From positions 62,001 through 126,000 of IMG/VR virus record IMGVR_UViG_3300026518_000006: a stretch of DNA of 64,000 bases; one strand, 5' to 3'. Position numbers and translations under genes: made by a program. Shown here in pieces: positions 9,301-17,871 of this stretch (position 1 is its first letter; every line of letters starts with the position of its first letter). The notes under the pieces are model-generated. The model searched no databases and was not told the origin of the DNA. It was given only the letters and a program-made list of their open reading frames with translations. Source of the DNA: a virus.

Positions 9301-10695
9301 TTAATATATTTCATAATCTTTAATAGATATCGTCTTTTTTTTCAGTTTCTCGATAGGGTTTTCAAGTACAAATCTATTCAGCCTAATATAGGCTTCTAAA
9401 CCACTGTATATGTTCTCAGCAATCAATTTTTTATTTTCTTCTAAGCTTGTGGATAAAAGACGCTCGTTCATATCTTTTTCTTTAATATCTTCTCTCCACA
9501 CAAAAGTTTTATAGCCCATTTTATTATATTTTATAGCTTTTCGCACCCCTGTTTCATCATTATCAAAACAAAATACAGGGTCTTTTAATTCTGATAATAA
9601 ACTTTCAGGTAAATCCGCACTAAGCATTGCGATAACATTTTCATAACCTGAACTCATAGCATCAAATATACCCTCAAACACATAGACTGTTTGTGTTGGG
9701 TCGAGTGTTTCAGAAGCCCAATATTTTTCACCTTTTGGAAATATGATTGTGCTAAATCTTTTCTCCTCTATTGAGCGAGTGTAGAAGCCTTTAAGTTTCT
9801 TATATTGAAATATGGGTATAAATATAAAATTCTTCACATAATATGCTTTGTCGAAAATATTGATAAACTTATCTCTACTAAATAACCAATTATCCCCGAC
9901 ACTAAGCCCTCTTTTTTCAATATACTCTACCGCTTCAGGAACATTTCTACAAGGTAATAATTTTTTAGAGAATAGTTCAGGTATTCGCAATGCTGTTGAA
10001 CCATCAGGCAAATCTGTTTCAGGTTTTACTTGCTTCTTGATACCTACTAATTCAGCCTCTAAATCATCATCATCACATATAGGCTTTATTGTTGTTTCTT
10101 TATTTTTTGGACTCTCAAGTACATTTTTGTTGGTATTTTCTTGACTTTCAAACTCAAAATCACTATTAGTAAAGTTAAAATCAAAAGACATTGAAGAGGG
10201 CTTTTTATCTTCTTTGGATGGTTTCACATAATTGTCTTTTGTGACTACGGATTTATCTGCATTAGAAAATAAACCACCTATGTCGATATCAATATCCTCT
10301 TGGATATTACTTGATTTTGTTGGTTTCTGTGGTTTGGGTGGCTCTTTTCCTGCCTTTTTTGCCTCTGCTACTGCCAAAATATCATCAAGACTCAATTCAT
10401 TGTCTTTTTTTATGTTTTTGATGTTGTCGGCAAATCTTTCTTTTTTGTAATTAGGAACAAGTTCAGGGCGTACTTCTTTTAAAAACTTAACCATACCCAT
10501 TTGATTATCATCAAAAATACAACCTGCATTGTAACAATGAACTAGTGCTATATCCATACCATCATTTTTATAGAGATGAAGCCTCTGTTTTCTATCACCA
10601 CAAGATACGCAGTTAACAGAACAATCATTAGGTGTTTCTTTAGCTAACTTCCCAACAGCCAACTTAAAATACTTCACATCAATTGGGTCTATCAA
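9301..10695 (-). CDS. DNA primase (zinc finger + TOPRIM)
   Basis: 464 residues. An N-terminal zinc ribbon is formed by Cys29, Cys32, Cys54 and Cys59 (C-x2-C ... C-x4-C). Residues ~100-220 are a low-complexity Lys/Asp linker. The C-terminal half carries TOPRIM signatures: VYVFEGIFDAMSS (conserved Glu) near 335 and FCFDNDETG near 376. DnaG and T4 gp61 primases make RNA primers at the fork. The helicase partner is not in the window. The linker is longer than in T4 gp61. The sigma-like gene upstream is separated by 10 bases. Confidence 0.8.
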   Translation of the reverse strand: MIDPIDVKYFKLAVGKLAKETPNDCSVNCVSCGDRKQRLHLYKNDGMDIALVHCYNAGCIFDDNQMGMVKFLKEVRPELVPNYKKERFADNIKNIKKDNELSLDDILAVAEAKKAGKEPPKPQKPTKSSNIQEDIDIDIGGLFSNADKSVVTKDNYVKPSKEDKKPSSMSFDFNFTNSDFEFESQENTNKNVLESPKNKETTIKPICDDDDLEAELVGIKKQVKPETDLPDGSTALRIPELFSKKLLPCRNVPEAVEYIEKRGLSVGDNWLFSRDKFINIFDKAYYVKNFIFIPIFQYKKLKGFYTRSIEEKRFSTIIFPKGEKYWASETLDPTQTVYVFEGIFDAMSSGYENVIAMLSADLPESLLSELKDPVFCFDNDETGVRKAIKYNKMGYKTFVWREDIKEKDMNERLLSTSLEENKKLIAENIYSGLEAYIRLNRFVLENPIEKLKKKTISIKDYEIY

Positions 10696-10705
10696 TATTT
10701 ATCCT

Positions 10706-10921
10706 TTAGTGTTTTTCCACATCACCCTCTACACTTTCAGAAGTGTCCCCTATATGTAGATAATCCCAAAGTATTCGGGCGTTTTTTGGGTGTTTCAATT
10801 TTCTAATTGCACCCTCATAAATTCGCTTAACTTCCCCTTCGCTTATACCCATCACTTCAGCTATCTCAGCAAAGCTCATAGTATCACCGTTTTTGCCCAT
10901 TTTATCTTTTAATCTATCCAT
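10706..10921 (-). CDS. Stand-alone sigma-70 region 4-like protein
   Basis: 71 residues. The core SFAEIAEVMGISEGEVKRIY plus EGAIRKLKHP matches the helix-turn-helix of sigma-70 region 4.2, including the I-x-E-x-A-I-R-K-L-x-H-P ending. No region 2 is present. In T4 the late sigma gp55 lacks region 4 and gp33 takes its place on the RNA polymerase beta flap, so this protein could play a gp33-like role at the TATAAATA promoters. That is inference. The start has AGGG within a hairpin at 10928-10945. Confidence 0.65.
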   Translation of the reverse strand: MDRLKDKMGKNGDTMSFAEIAEVMGISEGEVKRIYEGAIRKLKHPKNARILWDYLHIGDTSESVEGDVEKH

Positions 10922-10927
10922 AATAAC

Positions 10928-10945
10928 CCTATTAATTGTAATAGG
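10928..10945 (-). promoter_or_regulatory. Hairpin covering the ribosome-binding site of the sigma-like gene
   Basis: CCTATTA - 4-nt loop - TAATAGG, a perfect 7-bp inverted repeat 6 bases upstream of the ATG. The AGGG likely to act as ribosome-binding site is in the 3' arm, so folding would reduce translation. Confidence 0.45.
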
Positions 10946-10999
10946 ATATATTACTTAAATAAACCTTAAATGGACTTTAAAGTTATACTAAAGTATAGC

Positions 11000-11149
11000 T
11001 TACTGTTTCTTCTTTTTTGCTTTACATTCAATACTTATTTTGTTACCATTTTCATCAAAAAAAGAAATCTTATACTCATCAGTGAATCCTAATTTTTTCA
11101 GGTGTTCTTTGACAGCAATCTTCACTTCTTTTTCGTATAGTAACAGCAT
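11000..11149 (-). CDS. Small basic protein (49 aa)
   Basis: ATG 11149 follows AAAAAGGCGTGTA, a good ribosome-binding site. The frame reads MLLLYEKEVKIAVKEHLKKL then a two-strand end rich in Lys and closes at TAA 11000-11002. It fills an otherwise empty gap between the sigma-like gene and the small-protein cluster. No homology recognised. Confidence 0.5.
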   Translation of the reverse strand: MLLLYEKEVKIAVKEHLKKLGFTDEYKISFFDENGNKISIECKAKKKKQ

Positions 11150-11189
11150 TACACGCCTTTTTGTTTTATTAAATTATACCAAGATAAAC

Positions 11190-11585
11190 TTAAACAAAGT
11201 ATTGAGGGTGGGTTTTTAACATTTTTGCAACAAAATCCTTTTCTGTTTCATCTCTATTCTTTTCATATTCATTAATATCTATACAGCCAAATACTTCCAA
11301 AAATTCATAATGGTCATCATTGGATGAGTCATAGCCTTTATCACGAAACAACACGATAGCGTCACTCATAGGGTCTTTGCCACTAATCTTAATAATGTCA
11401 GACAATTCAACTTGTTTTTCATTGCTATTTGTGATATATCCTATAAATTTTGAACGAATGTCCCCTAAATCTCTGTTTTCGGCTAACATTTTTTTATAAT
11501 TAAAATAATAATTATATAGGATAACATCTCCAGTTTTTAATTCGCTCAATATTTTTTCACTTTGCGTTTTTGTTGTATTGTTCAT
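11190..11585 (-). CDS. Small protein with C-terminal HPQYFV
   Basis: 131 residues; ATG 11585 after AGGAGTTATA. The N-terminal half (TGDVILYNYYFNYKKM) resembles a small beta domain. The protein ends MLKTHPQYFV, one of fifteen in this window with this C-terminal peptide. Last gene of the operon running from 13108 to 11190. Function unknown. Confidence 0.6.
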   Translation of the reverse strand: MNNTTKTQSEKILSELKTGDVILYNYYFNYKKMLAENRDLGDIRSKFIGYITNSNEKQVELSDIIKISGKDPMSDAIVLFRDKGYDSSNDDHYEFLEVFGCIDINEYEKNRDETEKDFVAKMLKTHPQYFV

Positions 11586-11593
11586 TATAACTC

Positions 11594-11890
11594 CTATATA
11601 AAATATTGAGGGTATTCATTAATCAGATAATTAACCATCTGCTTCGCTTTCTCTATTTTTTTATCATATGTATCTTTATTTGCTGTTTTGTTGCGACTTT
11701 TTTTTGTGTTTAATTGTTGTCTTGATAACATAGATATGCGGTTTAAAAGAGCATTATAAAATACTTCAGGAGTGATATCCTTTTCATCATAACCAATATT
11801 TTTTGCTTCATAAAATTCAATTGTGTAAAGTTTATATTCCTCAAATGAGGGGCAACTTTCAGGTTTTGATTGCACGGTTCTATATCGCAT
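11594..11890 (-). CDS. Small protein with C-terminal YPQYFI
   Basis: 98 residues, Lys-rich and helical, ending MVNYLINEYPQYFI. Its ATG at 11890 lies inside the last codons of the upstream gene (GAGTATGCGATATAG encodes both that gene's EYAI-stop and this start), so the two are translationally coupled. Function unknown. Confidence 0.6.
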   Translation of the reverse strand: MRYRTVQSKPESCPSFEEYKLYTIEFYEAKNIGYDEKDITPEVFYNALLNRISMLSRQQLNTKKSRNKTANKDTYDKKIEKAKQMVNYLINEYPQYFI

Positions 11891-12116
11891 ACTCAGGAAA
11901 CTCCTCTAAAAATTTTTTGTGCGGATAGTAAGCAAAATCATTTCTACTGCTGAACAGCCTTATTTCCTCTTTATCAGTTACCAAATAACGATAAGTATTT
12001 GCGCCCATTTTGGTGTTTGTTATAATAATTTTTGCTTTGCCTACAGCAATTGGTTTTTCATTATTAAATCTACTAAAAGAATTTTTCCAAAGTACATAAT
12101 ACCCTTCATTATTCAT
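11880..12116 (-). CDS. Small protein with C-terminal FPEYAI
   Basis: 78 residues, beta-rich, ending KKFLEEFPEYAI. ATG 12116 is preceded by AAGGATTGTT. Overlaps the next gene by 11 bases. Same operon and same C-terminal peptide family as its neighbours; no other similarity seen. Confidence 0.6.
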   Translation of the reverse strand: MNNEGYYVLWKNSFSRFNNEKPIAVGKAKIIITNTKMGANTYRYLVTDKEEIRLFSSRNDFAYYPHKKFLEEFPEYAI

Positions 12117-12125
12117 AACAATCCT

Positions 12126-12362
12126 TTATATAAAATATTCAGCATTTTGTTTCACTATTATATCAATTTTTTCCTGATAGTATGCTATATCATTTCTGAG
12201 AGATAAAAGTGTAGGAGTATCACAGACAGTTTCATTTATATAAAAACTCATAAGACTTTCGGAGTGCTTTATTTTATCTTTGTAGTATTCGACTTTTATG
12301 ATAGGTTTAGGTTTAGGCTTTTCGATGGTGCCCTGATACACTTCGCCATTAAATATTTCCAT
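12126..12362 (-). CDS. Small protein with C-terminal NAEYFI
   Basis: 78 residues ending IIVKQNAEYFI, where Ala replaces the usual Pro of the shared C-terminal peptide. A Pro/Lys repeat (KPKPKPII) lies near residue 17. ATG 12362 follows AAAAAGGTTAAGT. Function unknown. Confidence 0.55.
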   Translation of the reverse strand: MEIFNGEVYQGTIEKPKPKPIIKVEYYKDKIKHSESLMSFYINETVCDTPTLLSLRNDIAYYQEKIDIIVKQNAEYFI

Positions 12363-12384
12363 ACTTAACCTTTTTGTTTGTTTT

Positions 12385-12573
12385 TTAAATGAAATATTGA
12401 GGAAAATGCTTTATAACATAATCTTTATGTGTGAACACAAAAGATTGTTTGAGTAGTTTACTCTTCAGCTTTTGATACTCTTTAATTTCTTTTTTTGAGA
12501 TTTCCATCATATCCAAATTCTTCTTAACAGAAGCTTCAAAAGCTTCTGATGGTTTAGTCGAGGTGGTTTTCAT
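12385..12573 (-). CDS. Small helical protein with C-terminal FPQYFI
   Basis: 62 residues. I choose ATG 12573 (MKTTSTKPSEAF) because GAGG lies ten bases upstream; a TTG-initiated frame further upstream would have no such site. It overlaps the end of the previous gene by 20 bases. The C-terminus is VIKHFPQYFI. Function unknown. Confidence 0.55.
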   Translation of the reverse strand: MKTTSTKPSEAFEASVKKNLDMMEISKKEIKEYQKLKSKLLKQSFVFTHKDYVIKHFPQYFI

Positions 12574-13108
12574 AAAATGTGTCCTCAAGTGAACAAGGAT
12601 TCACATAAGAGTCTTTCACTTTTAGACCATTTTGTGTGAATTTACCCTCAATAGTCTTTCCTGTGGGAGTTGGGTCACAAGAAACATTTCCTGTCCATCC
12701 AATGTCACCTGATACCCATTTTTTATCAAGCTCTTCCAAAATTACTTTATTTCCTTTAATATCGATAACTTTATAGAAGTAGTTGAAAGTCATAGTGTAG
12801 CTAAAAACTCCTCTCAGGTAAGAGCCCACTTTAATCTCAGATTTCATTTTTTTAAGAGCTTCTTTTTTTGCTTCTTTTCGAGCTTTTTTTTCTTCTTCAT
12901 ATCTTCTGAGATTGTTGATATACACCTCAACTCTTTTCTCCATAGCTTCCATATTTTGATGACGCTCATAAAAGTCGTACTTCTTTTTTCTGCCTGAATA
13001 TGCTACCACAACCACTTTGCCGTCTTTTTCTTGTTTATAAGATACCTCTGACTTAACATCTTCAAACTTCAGCATTTGACCACCATCAATATAAAATCTT
13101 TCTCTCAT
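12554..13108 (-). CDS. Early protein, first gene of the 13.1-11.2 kb operon
   Basis: 184 residues from ATG 13108, in the recurrent leader AAAGGATTGAAAATG. A Lys/Glu/Arg-rich helix (residues ~55-90) separates two beta segments; the second (GSYLRGVFSYTMTFNYFYKVI) is seen in small phage proteins of unknown role. Unlike the next five genes it lacks the PQYFI end (its own is YENHLD). Transcribed from the cassette at 13138-13166. Confidence 0.6.
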   Translation of the reverse strand: MRERFYIDGGQMLKFEDVKSEVSYKQEKDGKVVVVAYSGRKKKYDFYERHQNMEAMEKRVEVYINNLRRYEEEKKARKEAKKEALKKMKSEIKVGSYLRGVFSYTMTFNYFYKVIDIKGNKVILEELDKKWVSGDIGWTGNVSCDPTPTGKTIEGKFTQNGLKVKDSYVNPCSLEDTFYENHLD

Positions 13109-13137
13109 TTTCAATCCTTTATCTCTTTTTATACCCT

Positions 13138-13166
13138 ATTATATAATAGTCTTTAGTAGAAGTCAA
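13138..13166 (-). promoter_or_regulatory. Early sigma-70-type promoter cassette
   Basis: On the minus strand TTGACT (13166-13161), 17-nt spacer, TATAAT (13143-13138), then a ~30-nt leader with AAAGGATTGAAA before ATG 13108. Member of a family of nine. Confidence 0.8.
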
Positions 13167-13207
13167 GTAGTTTGGAAGATTTTTTTAAAATTTTTGTGTA
13201 GTTTTGA

Positions 13208-13245
13208 AGATTTTACTTTTTTAAAAAGTAAAATCTCTTGAAGAG
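13208..13245. repeat. AT-rich inverted repeat upstream of early promoter
   Basis: AGATTTTAC - T/A core - GTAAAATCT (13208-13236), abutting the palindrome CTCTTGAAGAG (13235-13245), about 42 bases upstream of the -35. The same element recurs near 18336, 29772, 38583, 39442 and 49843. Confidence 0.7.
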
Positions 13246-13257
13246 GTGAGGAGTAAA

Positions 13258-13749
13258 TTACCTTTTTCGTCTTTCTTTTCCCGTCTTTATGTATAATTCA
13301 TTTTTTGCTTTCTTTATCAACTTGTCTGTACCTTTAAACATTTCTCTTGTGTTCTTAAAGTCTTTACTATAAGTTGAGGCGTAAACAAAGTCATCGGTTG
13401 CAGGCACTGTTGGTTTATTTGCAGATAAAATAGCAAACTCATCACCGCCTATTCTAAAAATACAACCGTCAAAGTTGTCCACTAAATAGCGGGCTACTCT
13501 TTTTATAAGCGAATTTCCTGCCAAATATCCCTGTTGCTCATTAACAAAATGTAGTCCGTTTATATCAACCAAAGTCAAGTAAAAATTTCTGTTGTTTAAT
13601 TTATACTTGTTAAATAAATCATTGAAGTCTTTTGATAATTTAAAGCCTGTAAGAAAATCATAGCGATAACTATTTAGTTCGGCTTCCAAATGTTTGATTT
13701 TTTCTTTTAGTAGCTTGTTTTCTAATGCTAATTCTTCTATAGTTTCCAT
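13258..13749 (-). CDS. GGDEF-domain protein
   Basis: 163 residues: a coiled-coil start (residues 1-27), then a short GGDEF domain. Visible signatures are D-F-L-T-G near 32, LVDINGLHFVNEQQGYLAGN near 60 (metal-site Asp and the N-x-x-x-G-x-x-x-G-N motif) and FRIGGDEFAIL near 98, with the GGDEF loop intact. Diguanylate cyclases make c-di-GMP from two GTP. The C-terminal third is shorter than in usual domains and no sensor is attached, so it may be an enzyme, a GTP or c-di-GMP binder, or a decoy. Confidence 0.75.
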   Translation of the reverse strand: METIEELALENKLLKEKIKHLEAELNSYRYDFLTGFKLSKDFNDLFNKYKLNNRNFYLTLVDINGLHFVNEQQGYLAGNSLIKRVARYLVDNFDGCIFRIGGDEFAILSANKPTVPATDDFVYASTYSKDFKNTREMFKGTDKLIKKAKNELYIKTGKERRKR

Positions 13750-13805
13750 ACTAACTTCTTTAAATTATTTTAAGAAGCATAGCACAAAAATAGCAAATAT
13801 CAATC

Positions 13806-14180
13806 TTATTTATCTAATTTTTTATATTCGTTGTATATTTTTTCGAGTCTTTCTGCTTCTTCCTGTAATGTATTGAGCGCATTTATCAATACCCCTTTTG
13901 ATACTGCTCTATTTATAAATTTGACAAATGGTATAAATACTGCAAAAGGGAATAAAATAGAAAAACTTTCTTTTTTTATTATTTTCTTTTTTGGTAGATT
14001 AGAGCGATAAAAATGTATTACAGTATTGTAATTGTCCATTTTTTTAGTAAGCTCAACAAATTTTACCGCATCCATACGCATACCCTCGACACCACCTATA
14101 ACAATAGTGTAAGTTATAGTAAATAATATCAGTATGATATTAAAAATATAGCCAAATAAAATTATTTCTAATAACCCCAT
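13806..14180 (-). CDS. Membrane protein, unassigned
   Basis: 124 residues. Residues ~5-30 form a strong transmembrane helix, a second hydrophobic stretch is near residues 76-92, and the C-terminal 30 residues are coiled coil. Located between the GGDEF gene and topoisomerase genes in one minus-strand run. Role unknown. Confidence 0.5.
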   Translation of the reverse strand: MGLLEIILFGYIFNIILILFTITYTIVIGGVEGMRMDAVKFVELTKKMDNYNTVIHFYRSNLPKKKIIKKESFSILFPFAVFIPFVKFINRAVSKGVLINALNTLQEEAERLEKIYNEYKKLDK

Positions 14181-14183
14181 AGT

Positions 14184-14381
14184 TTACTCCATTATATACA
14201 GCTCTTTTTCAAGTAGCTGTCTATATATCTGATTTATTTTAAAATGACCAATACCCCTACTAAAATCATACCACGCATTGAAGTAATGAAAATTGAGGTA
14301 CCTTACATCTTTTTCGACATTATATTTAATTGTGTTAAAATCCATTAATGGCATTTTTATATCAAATAGAATAGAAATCAT
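14184..14381 (-). CDS. Small protein coupled to gp52, unassigned
   Basis: 65 residues from ATG 14381, which overlaps the TGA of the topoisomerase gene (AAATGA). Rich in Tyr, Phe and Asn. The overlap argues for translational coupling and supports this start over an upstream TTG. Function unknown. Confidence 0.5.
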   Translation of the reverse strand: MISILFDIKMPLMDFNTIKYNVEKDVRYLNFHYFNAWYDFSRGIGHFKINQIYRQLLEKELYIME

Positions 14382-15700
14382 TTTAAATCTTCTAACCAAA
14401 TATCTTCGATTGATTGTTTTTTGAGTTTGTCAAGTTCAGCTTTCTTCTGTTTTATGTCATTCATAAGCTTCTCCATACGCTCAACAGTTAGTGAAGCTAT
14501 CGGCATATTTAGAAGATAATCGTAGCTTCCGTCTTTTTCAATAATTTTATCTATCTTTTTAATGTCTTTTACAATAACATCTTTTTTCCGCTTATTCACT
14601 TTTAACTTATCCTCGACTATCATCTTAATAAATATATATTTGCTAGCATCAAACTGTATATCCTCTTTATATTTATTCAGGAGGTATTCTTTTCGCTTCA
14701 ATATGAACTTTTTTTTGACATCGATATAATAATGAAAAATATCATTTATATTGTCAAATGTTCTAATTCTGTTCTCCGCAGTCATAGCGGTATAATTCTC
14801 TGTAATTGGTTTTACTAATTTTAAGACATTTAAAAGTTTCTCATCATCAAGTTTAGCTAAATCTGCTCTTTTAAACTTAACGATAAAATTGAATATATTT
14901 TCGCCATCTGATTTATCTTGATAATAGGTAATAACACCACTGTCGGATAATGTTTTTAATACTTTTAGGTATGTTTTTAAGTTATACCCAATAGGTAATT
15001 CGGTTATCTCAACTGTAGTGGTATTTATTCTGTTAACTATGCCTTTTATAATCCATTGGTTATGGGTTGTTCCGCTTTCGACTATACCACGAAAGCCATT
15101 CCAATGCGGTTTATTTTTAAACGGTCTATTCTGCTTATTTTTTCCCTCTAAAGTATATATCAGATATTTTTTTACCGCTTTCGGGTCACGGGGCAATATT
15201 TTTTGTGCAAACCCTGATGAAATGCCCTCAGAACCATTACATAAAAGTAGAGGTAATGATGGTGTATAGAACATAGGTTCGATTTTTGCTCCCTCAAAAG
15301 TCTGTTTTATAAGAATCGGCTCATCGTTTTTATTGAATAATTCCCACAACTCAGGAGTGCCTTGAGTATAGATATATCTTGGGGCTGATGCTTCGGGAAT
15401 TGAGCGAGTACCAAAATTCCCTCCTGCTGTAAGCAGAGGGATATTATTAGTTCCTGTGTATGATTGTGCCAATGACACTATAACGCCTGAAGCGTCTCCG
15501 TGTAAGTACTCTGTATGTTCAGCCATTTTTGAAGATAGTTGAGACACTTTGAGTTCGTTTGTAATATTTTTATCAATAACAGTATTGATGATTTTTCTTG
15601 AGGTGTTTTTCAATCCATCGACAGCACTAGCTATTTTTCTGAGGTTGTCATATGATGAATAATCAACATATTCATTTTTATAAAAATCTGATACTAACAT
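14378..15700 (-). CDS. 52: Type II DNA topoisomerase, DNA-cleavage subunit, gp52-like
   Basis: 440 residues, as in T4 gp52 (442). GyrA/ParC-type cleavage domain: EHTEYLHGDASG near residue 40, FGTRSIPEASAPRYIYT near 95-112 containing the R-Y pair with the catalytic Tyr, then a coiled-coil C-terminus. With the gp39-like ATPase subunit it relaxes and passes DNA during phage replication. Its ATG overlaps the stop of the small LuxR-type gene upstream. Confidence 0.88.
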   Translation of the reverse strand: MLVSDFYKNEYVDYSSYDNLRKIASAVDGLKNTSRKIINTVIDKNITNELKVSQLSSKMAEHTEYLHGDASGVIVSLAQSYTGTNNIPLLTAGGNFGTRSIPEASAPRYIYTQGTPELWELFNKNDEPILIKQTFEGAKIEPMFYTPSLPLLLCNGSEGISSGFAQKILPRDPKAVKKYLIYTLEGKNKQNRPFKNKPHWNGFRGIVESGTTHNQWIIKGIVNRINTTTVEITELPIGYNLKTYLKVLKTLSDSGVITYYQDKSDGENIFNFIVKFKRADLAKLDDEKLLNVLKLVKPITENYTAMTAENRIRTFDNINDIFHYYIDVKKKFILKRKEYLLNKYKEDIQFDASKYIFIKMIVEDKLKVNKRKKDVIVKDIKKIDKIIEKDGSYDYLLNMPIASLTVERMEKLMNDIKQKKAELDKLKKQSIEDIWLEDLK

Positions 15701-15906
15701 TAGTATTCCTTGCTTCTTAATTCTAACTCTAAAATTTTGTTGCCCATCAACTCCACTCTATCCTTTACACCCATTTTAGCGTATATTTTATTGCAGTGTA
15801 ACTTGACCATACTTAAACTACGACCCATTGAGTCGGCTATTTCTTGTTGGGATTTAGAGGTATATAAGTGTTTTAAAACCTCTTCTTCTTTTCTTGTGAG
15901 ACTCAT
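15700..15906 (-). CDS. LuxR/GerE-type helix-turn-helix protein
   Basis: 68 residues, essentially a lone LuxR-family HTH: LTRKEEEVLKHLYTSKSQQE followed by IADSMGRSLSMVKLHCNKIY and AKMGVKDRVEL. It sits between the two topoisomerase subunit genes, two bases after the first and overlapping the second. Likely a phage transcription regulator; a sigma-region-4-like role is also possible because the folds are related. Confidence 0.7.
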   Translation of the reverse strand: MSLTRKEEEVLKHLYTSKSQQEIADSMGRSLSMVKLHCNKIYAKMGVKDRVELMGNKILELELRSKEY

Positions 15907-15908
15907 TT

Positions 15909-17726
15909 TTACACCTTAGCGATACTAAATTTATTATTCATTATGTATTCTTTTCTTTTGTCTGATTTCTTATCAGATAACCAATCATCAATTATCTCTT
16001 CATCATCGAACTCTAACATTTCAATCATATTTTCAAAACCGTCTTTGTCTATAACGGGTTTTAAAGTTGCTTTGGTATGTGTCCCAAGACCTTTAAAATA
16101 CTTCGATGTTTCTCCTGCTTTTGGCGCAACACTATCATTAATACTATAAGACCATCTAACAGGCTTTTTGTTCTTCATAATAATAATGACAGGTGTATTT
16201 AAAATCCCTACTCTATTTTTATATTCAGGGATATATTTATGTATAAATCCTGTTAGTAATCCTCTGATATGAATACCATCAAGGTCTTGGTCAGTAGAGT
16301 ATATTAAATATTCATAATTTTCGTTCTTTATGATTTGGTATAGTTCACTAAGCTCTTTGTTCGATGTGAATTTACTAGAAGAAGCACTATAGGCGTTAAG
16401 CGGTTTTCCTTTTAATTCATAAAACCCGCATTCATCACGACCCAATATTGGTAATAATCCTCCTGTCGCTGAAGCCCCTTCGGTAATACATAGATATTTC
16501 GGTGTCCCTGTTGCAGGCAAGTATTTTTCAGAATCTATTTTCTTTTTGCCTTTATCCAAAGCACTCAACTCTTTTCGTTTCTTTAACTCCTCTTTTAATT
16601 TGAAGAACTCTGTAATAGGTTCTATAATCTCTTTTGACTTTAGGACTTTGTTTATAACAGCATTTATATCGGTGTCTTTATAATACTCTCTAATCAATTT
16701 GGGAGGTGTTGATATTTTGGATTTTGTTTGTCCTTCCCAATCGATGTGTTTCATATTTTTAGCTATCAACACAAACTGCAATTTATTTCTTATATCACCG
16801 AGTTTGATTGTCTTGTATTTTTTTACGAGTTTGTCTCTAACACCTTTTACAATATCATCCACAATTGTTGTGATGTGGCTACCACCATCAAAGGTTTCAA
16901 GTCCGTTTACAAAGCTTATCTGTCTGAAATCATCAAGTTCATTTGGCAAAATAGCAAAGAAATAGTCTTTTTGTTGCTCTATTACAGCGTGTTCGCCCAA
17001 GAGTTTAATAAATTGTCTAGGTGTTTGTTTTACTGTTTTTCCATTAAATTTGAAGTTTACTTCGGGGTATGTGAGAGCTTGTATTAAGGTGTACTCATAC
17101 ATTCTATCAATGTGCTCTTGGTCAATTTCGTCTACCTCAAATATTTTGAAGTCAGGTTTAAAAGAAACAGTAGTACCTGTTTTGCCTGTCGTTTTTCTTT
17201 GTGAGACTTTGTGGTGTAGATTGTTGTCAGTAGCTATAACAGTGGTTACTTTTTTACCATCATCAGAAACCGCTTTAAACCAAGTTGAAAGAGTAGTACA
17301 AAGTTTAATTCCGATACCGTTGGTACCTTTTTGTCCTTGACCTTTTTTCTCTTTGTAATTGCTTGATGAGTTATATTCACACATAGCATTAAAGAGGTTG
17401 AGTTGCCCATTTGCGTGCTTTTCTGATGAGATACCGTACCCATCATCAATAACAGTAATCGAAGTACTGTCCACTTTTACTGATATATTTTTACAACCAC
17501 CCTTAATGGCAACATCGATAGGATTATCAAGTGCCTCCATAAACAGCTTGATTAAAGCGGGCACTGTGGTTTGTGTGGTCAACTCTATGCCATCAGGTGT
17601 GATTTTATATCGCTCTTTAGCTACCTTTTTGATAGACCCTGCTAAGTTATATGGTCTGTTTACAATTGCCTCTCTTTGGGTTTCTAAATCAATAGCTTCG
17701 GGTTGTGGTTTGTTTTGTTCAGCCAA
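15909..17726 (-). CDS. 39: Type II DNA topoisomerase, ATPase/TOPRIM subunit, gp39-60-like
   Basis: 605 residues with GHKL ATPase motifs (DNPIDVAIKGG, VIDDGYGIS, GQKGTNGIGIK), a transducer region, then TOPRIM motifs ITEGASATGGLLP and STDQDLDGIHIRG. In T4 the equivalent is divided between genes 39 and 60; here it is continuous, so the TOPRIM carried by T4 gp60 is fused. Forms the holoenzyme with the gp52-like subunit encoded downstream in the same operon. Confidence 0.88.
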   Translation of the reverse strand: MAEQNKPQPEAIDLETQREAIVNRPYNLAGSIKKVAKERYKITPDGIELTTQTTVPALIKLFMEALDNPIDVAIKGGCKNISVKVDSTSITVIDDGYGISSEKHANGQLNLFNAMCEYNSSSNYKEKKGQGQKGTNGIGIKLCTTLSTWFKAVSDDGKKVTTVIATDNNLHHKVSQRKTTGKTGTTVSFKPDFKIFEVDEIDQEHIDRMYEYTLIQALTYPEVNFKFNGKTVKQTPRQFIKLLGEHAVIEQQKDYFFAILPNELDDFRQISFVNGLETFDGGSHITTIVDDIVKGVRDKLVKKYKTIKLGDIRNKLQFVLIAKNMKHIDWEGQTKSKISTPPKLIREYYKDTDINAVINKVLKSKEIIEPITEFFKLKEELKKRKELSALDKGKKKIDSEKYLPATGTPKYLCITEGASATGGLLPILGRDECGFYELKGKPLNAYSASSSKFTSNKELSELYQIIKNENYEYLIYSTDQDLDGIHIRGLLTGFIHKYIPEYKNRVGILNTPVIIIMKNKKPVRWSYSINDSVAPKAGETSKYFKGLGTHTKATLKPVIDKDGFENMIEMLEFDDEEIIDDWLSDKKSDKRKEYIMNNKFSIAKV

Positions 17727-17871
17727 TGTAACATCCTAAATTTTTTAGCTACTTATAATTCCTCTGTATCCTTTTATATTAACAGAATACAGAATATATT
17801 TTGTAATGTTACACAAATATTATTAACAGAACCTTAAATACTATAAAGCAAATGCCCATTATCCACCAAAA

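Noticed and set aside
13208-13245. AT-rich inverted repeat as an ordinary rho-independent terminator
   Set aside because: Copies at 18336 and 39442 lie between divergent genes where no transcript ends, and the stem has almost no G+C.
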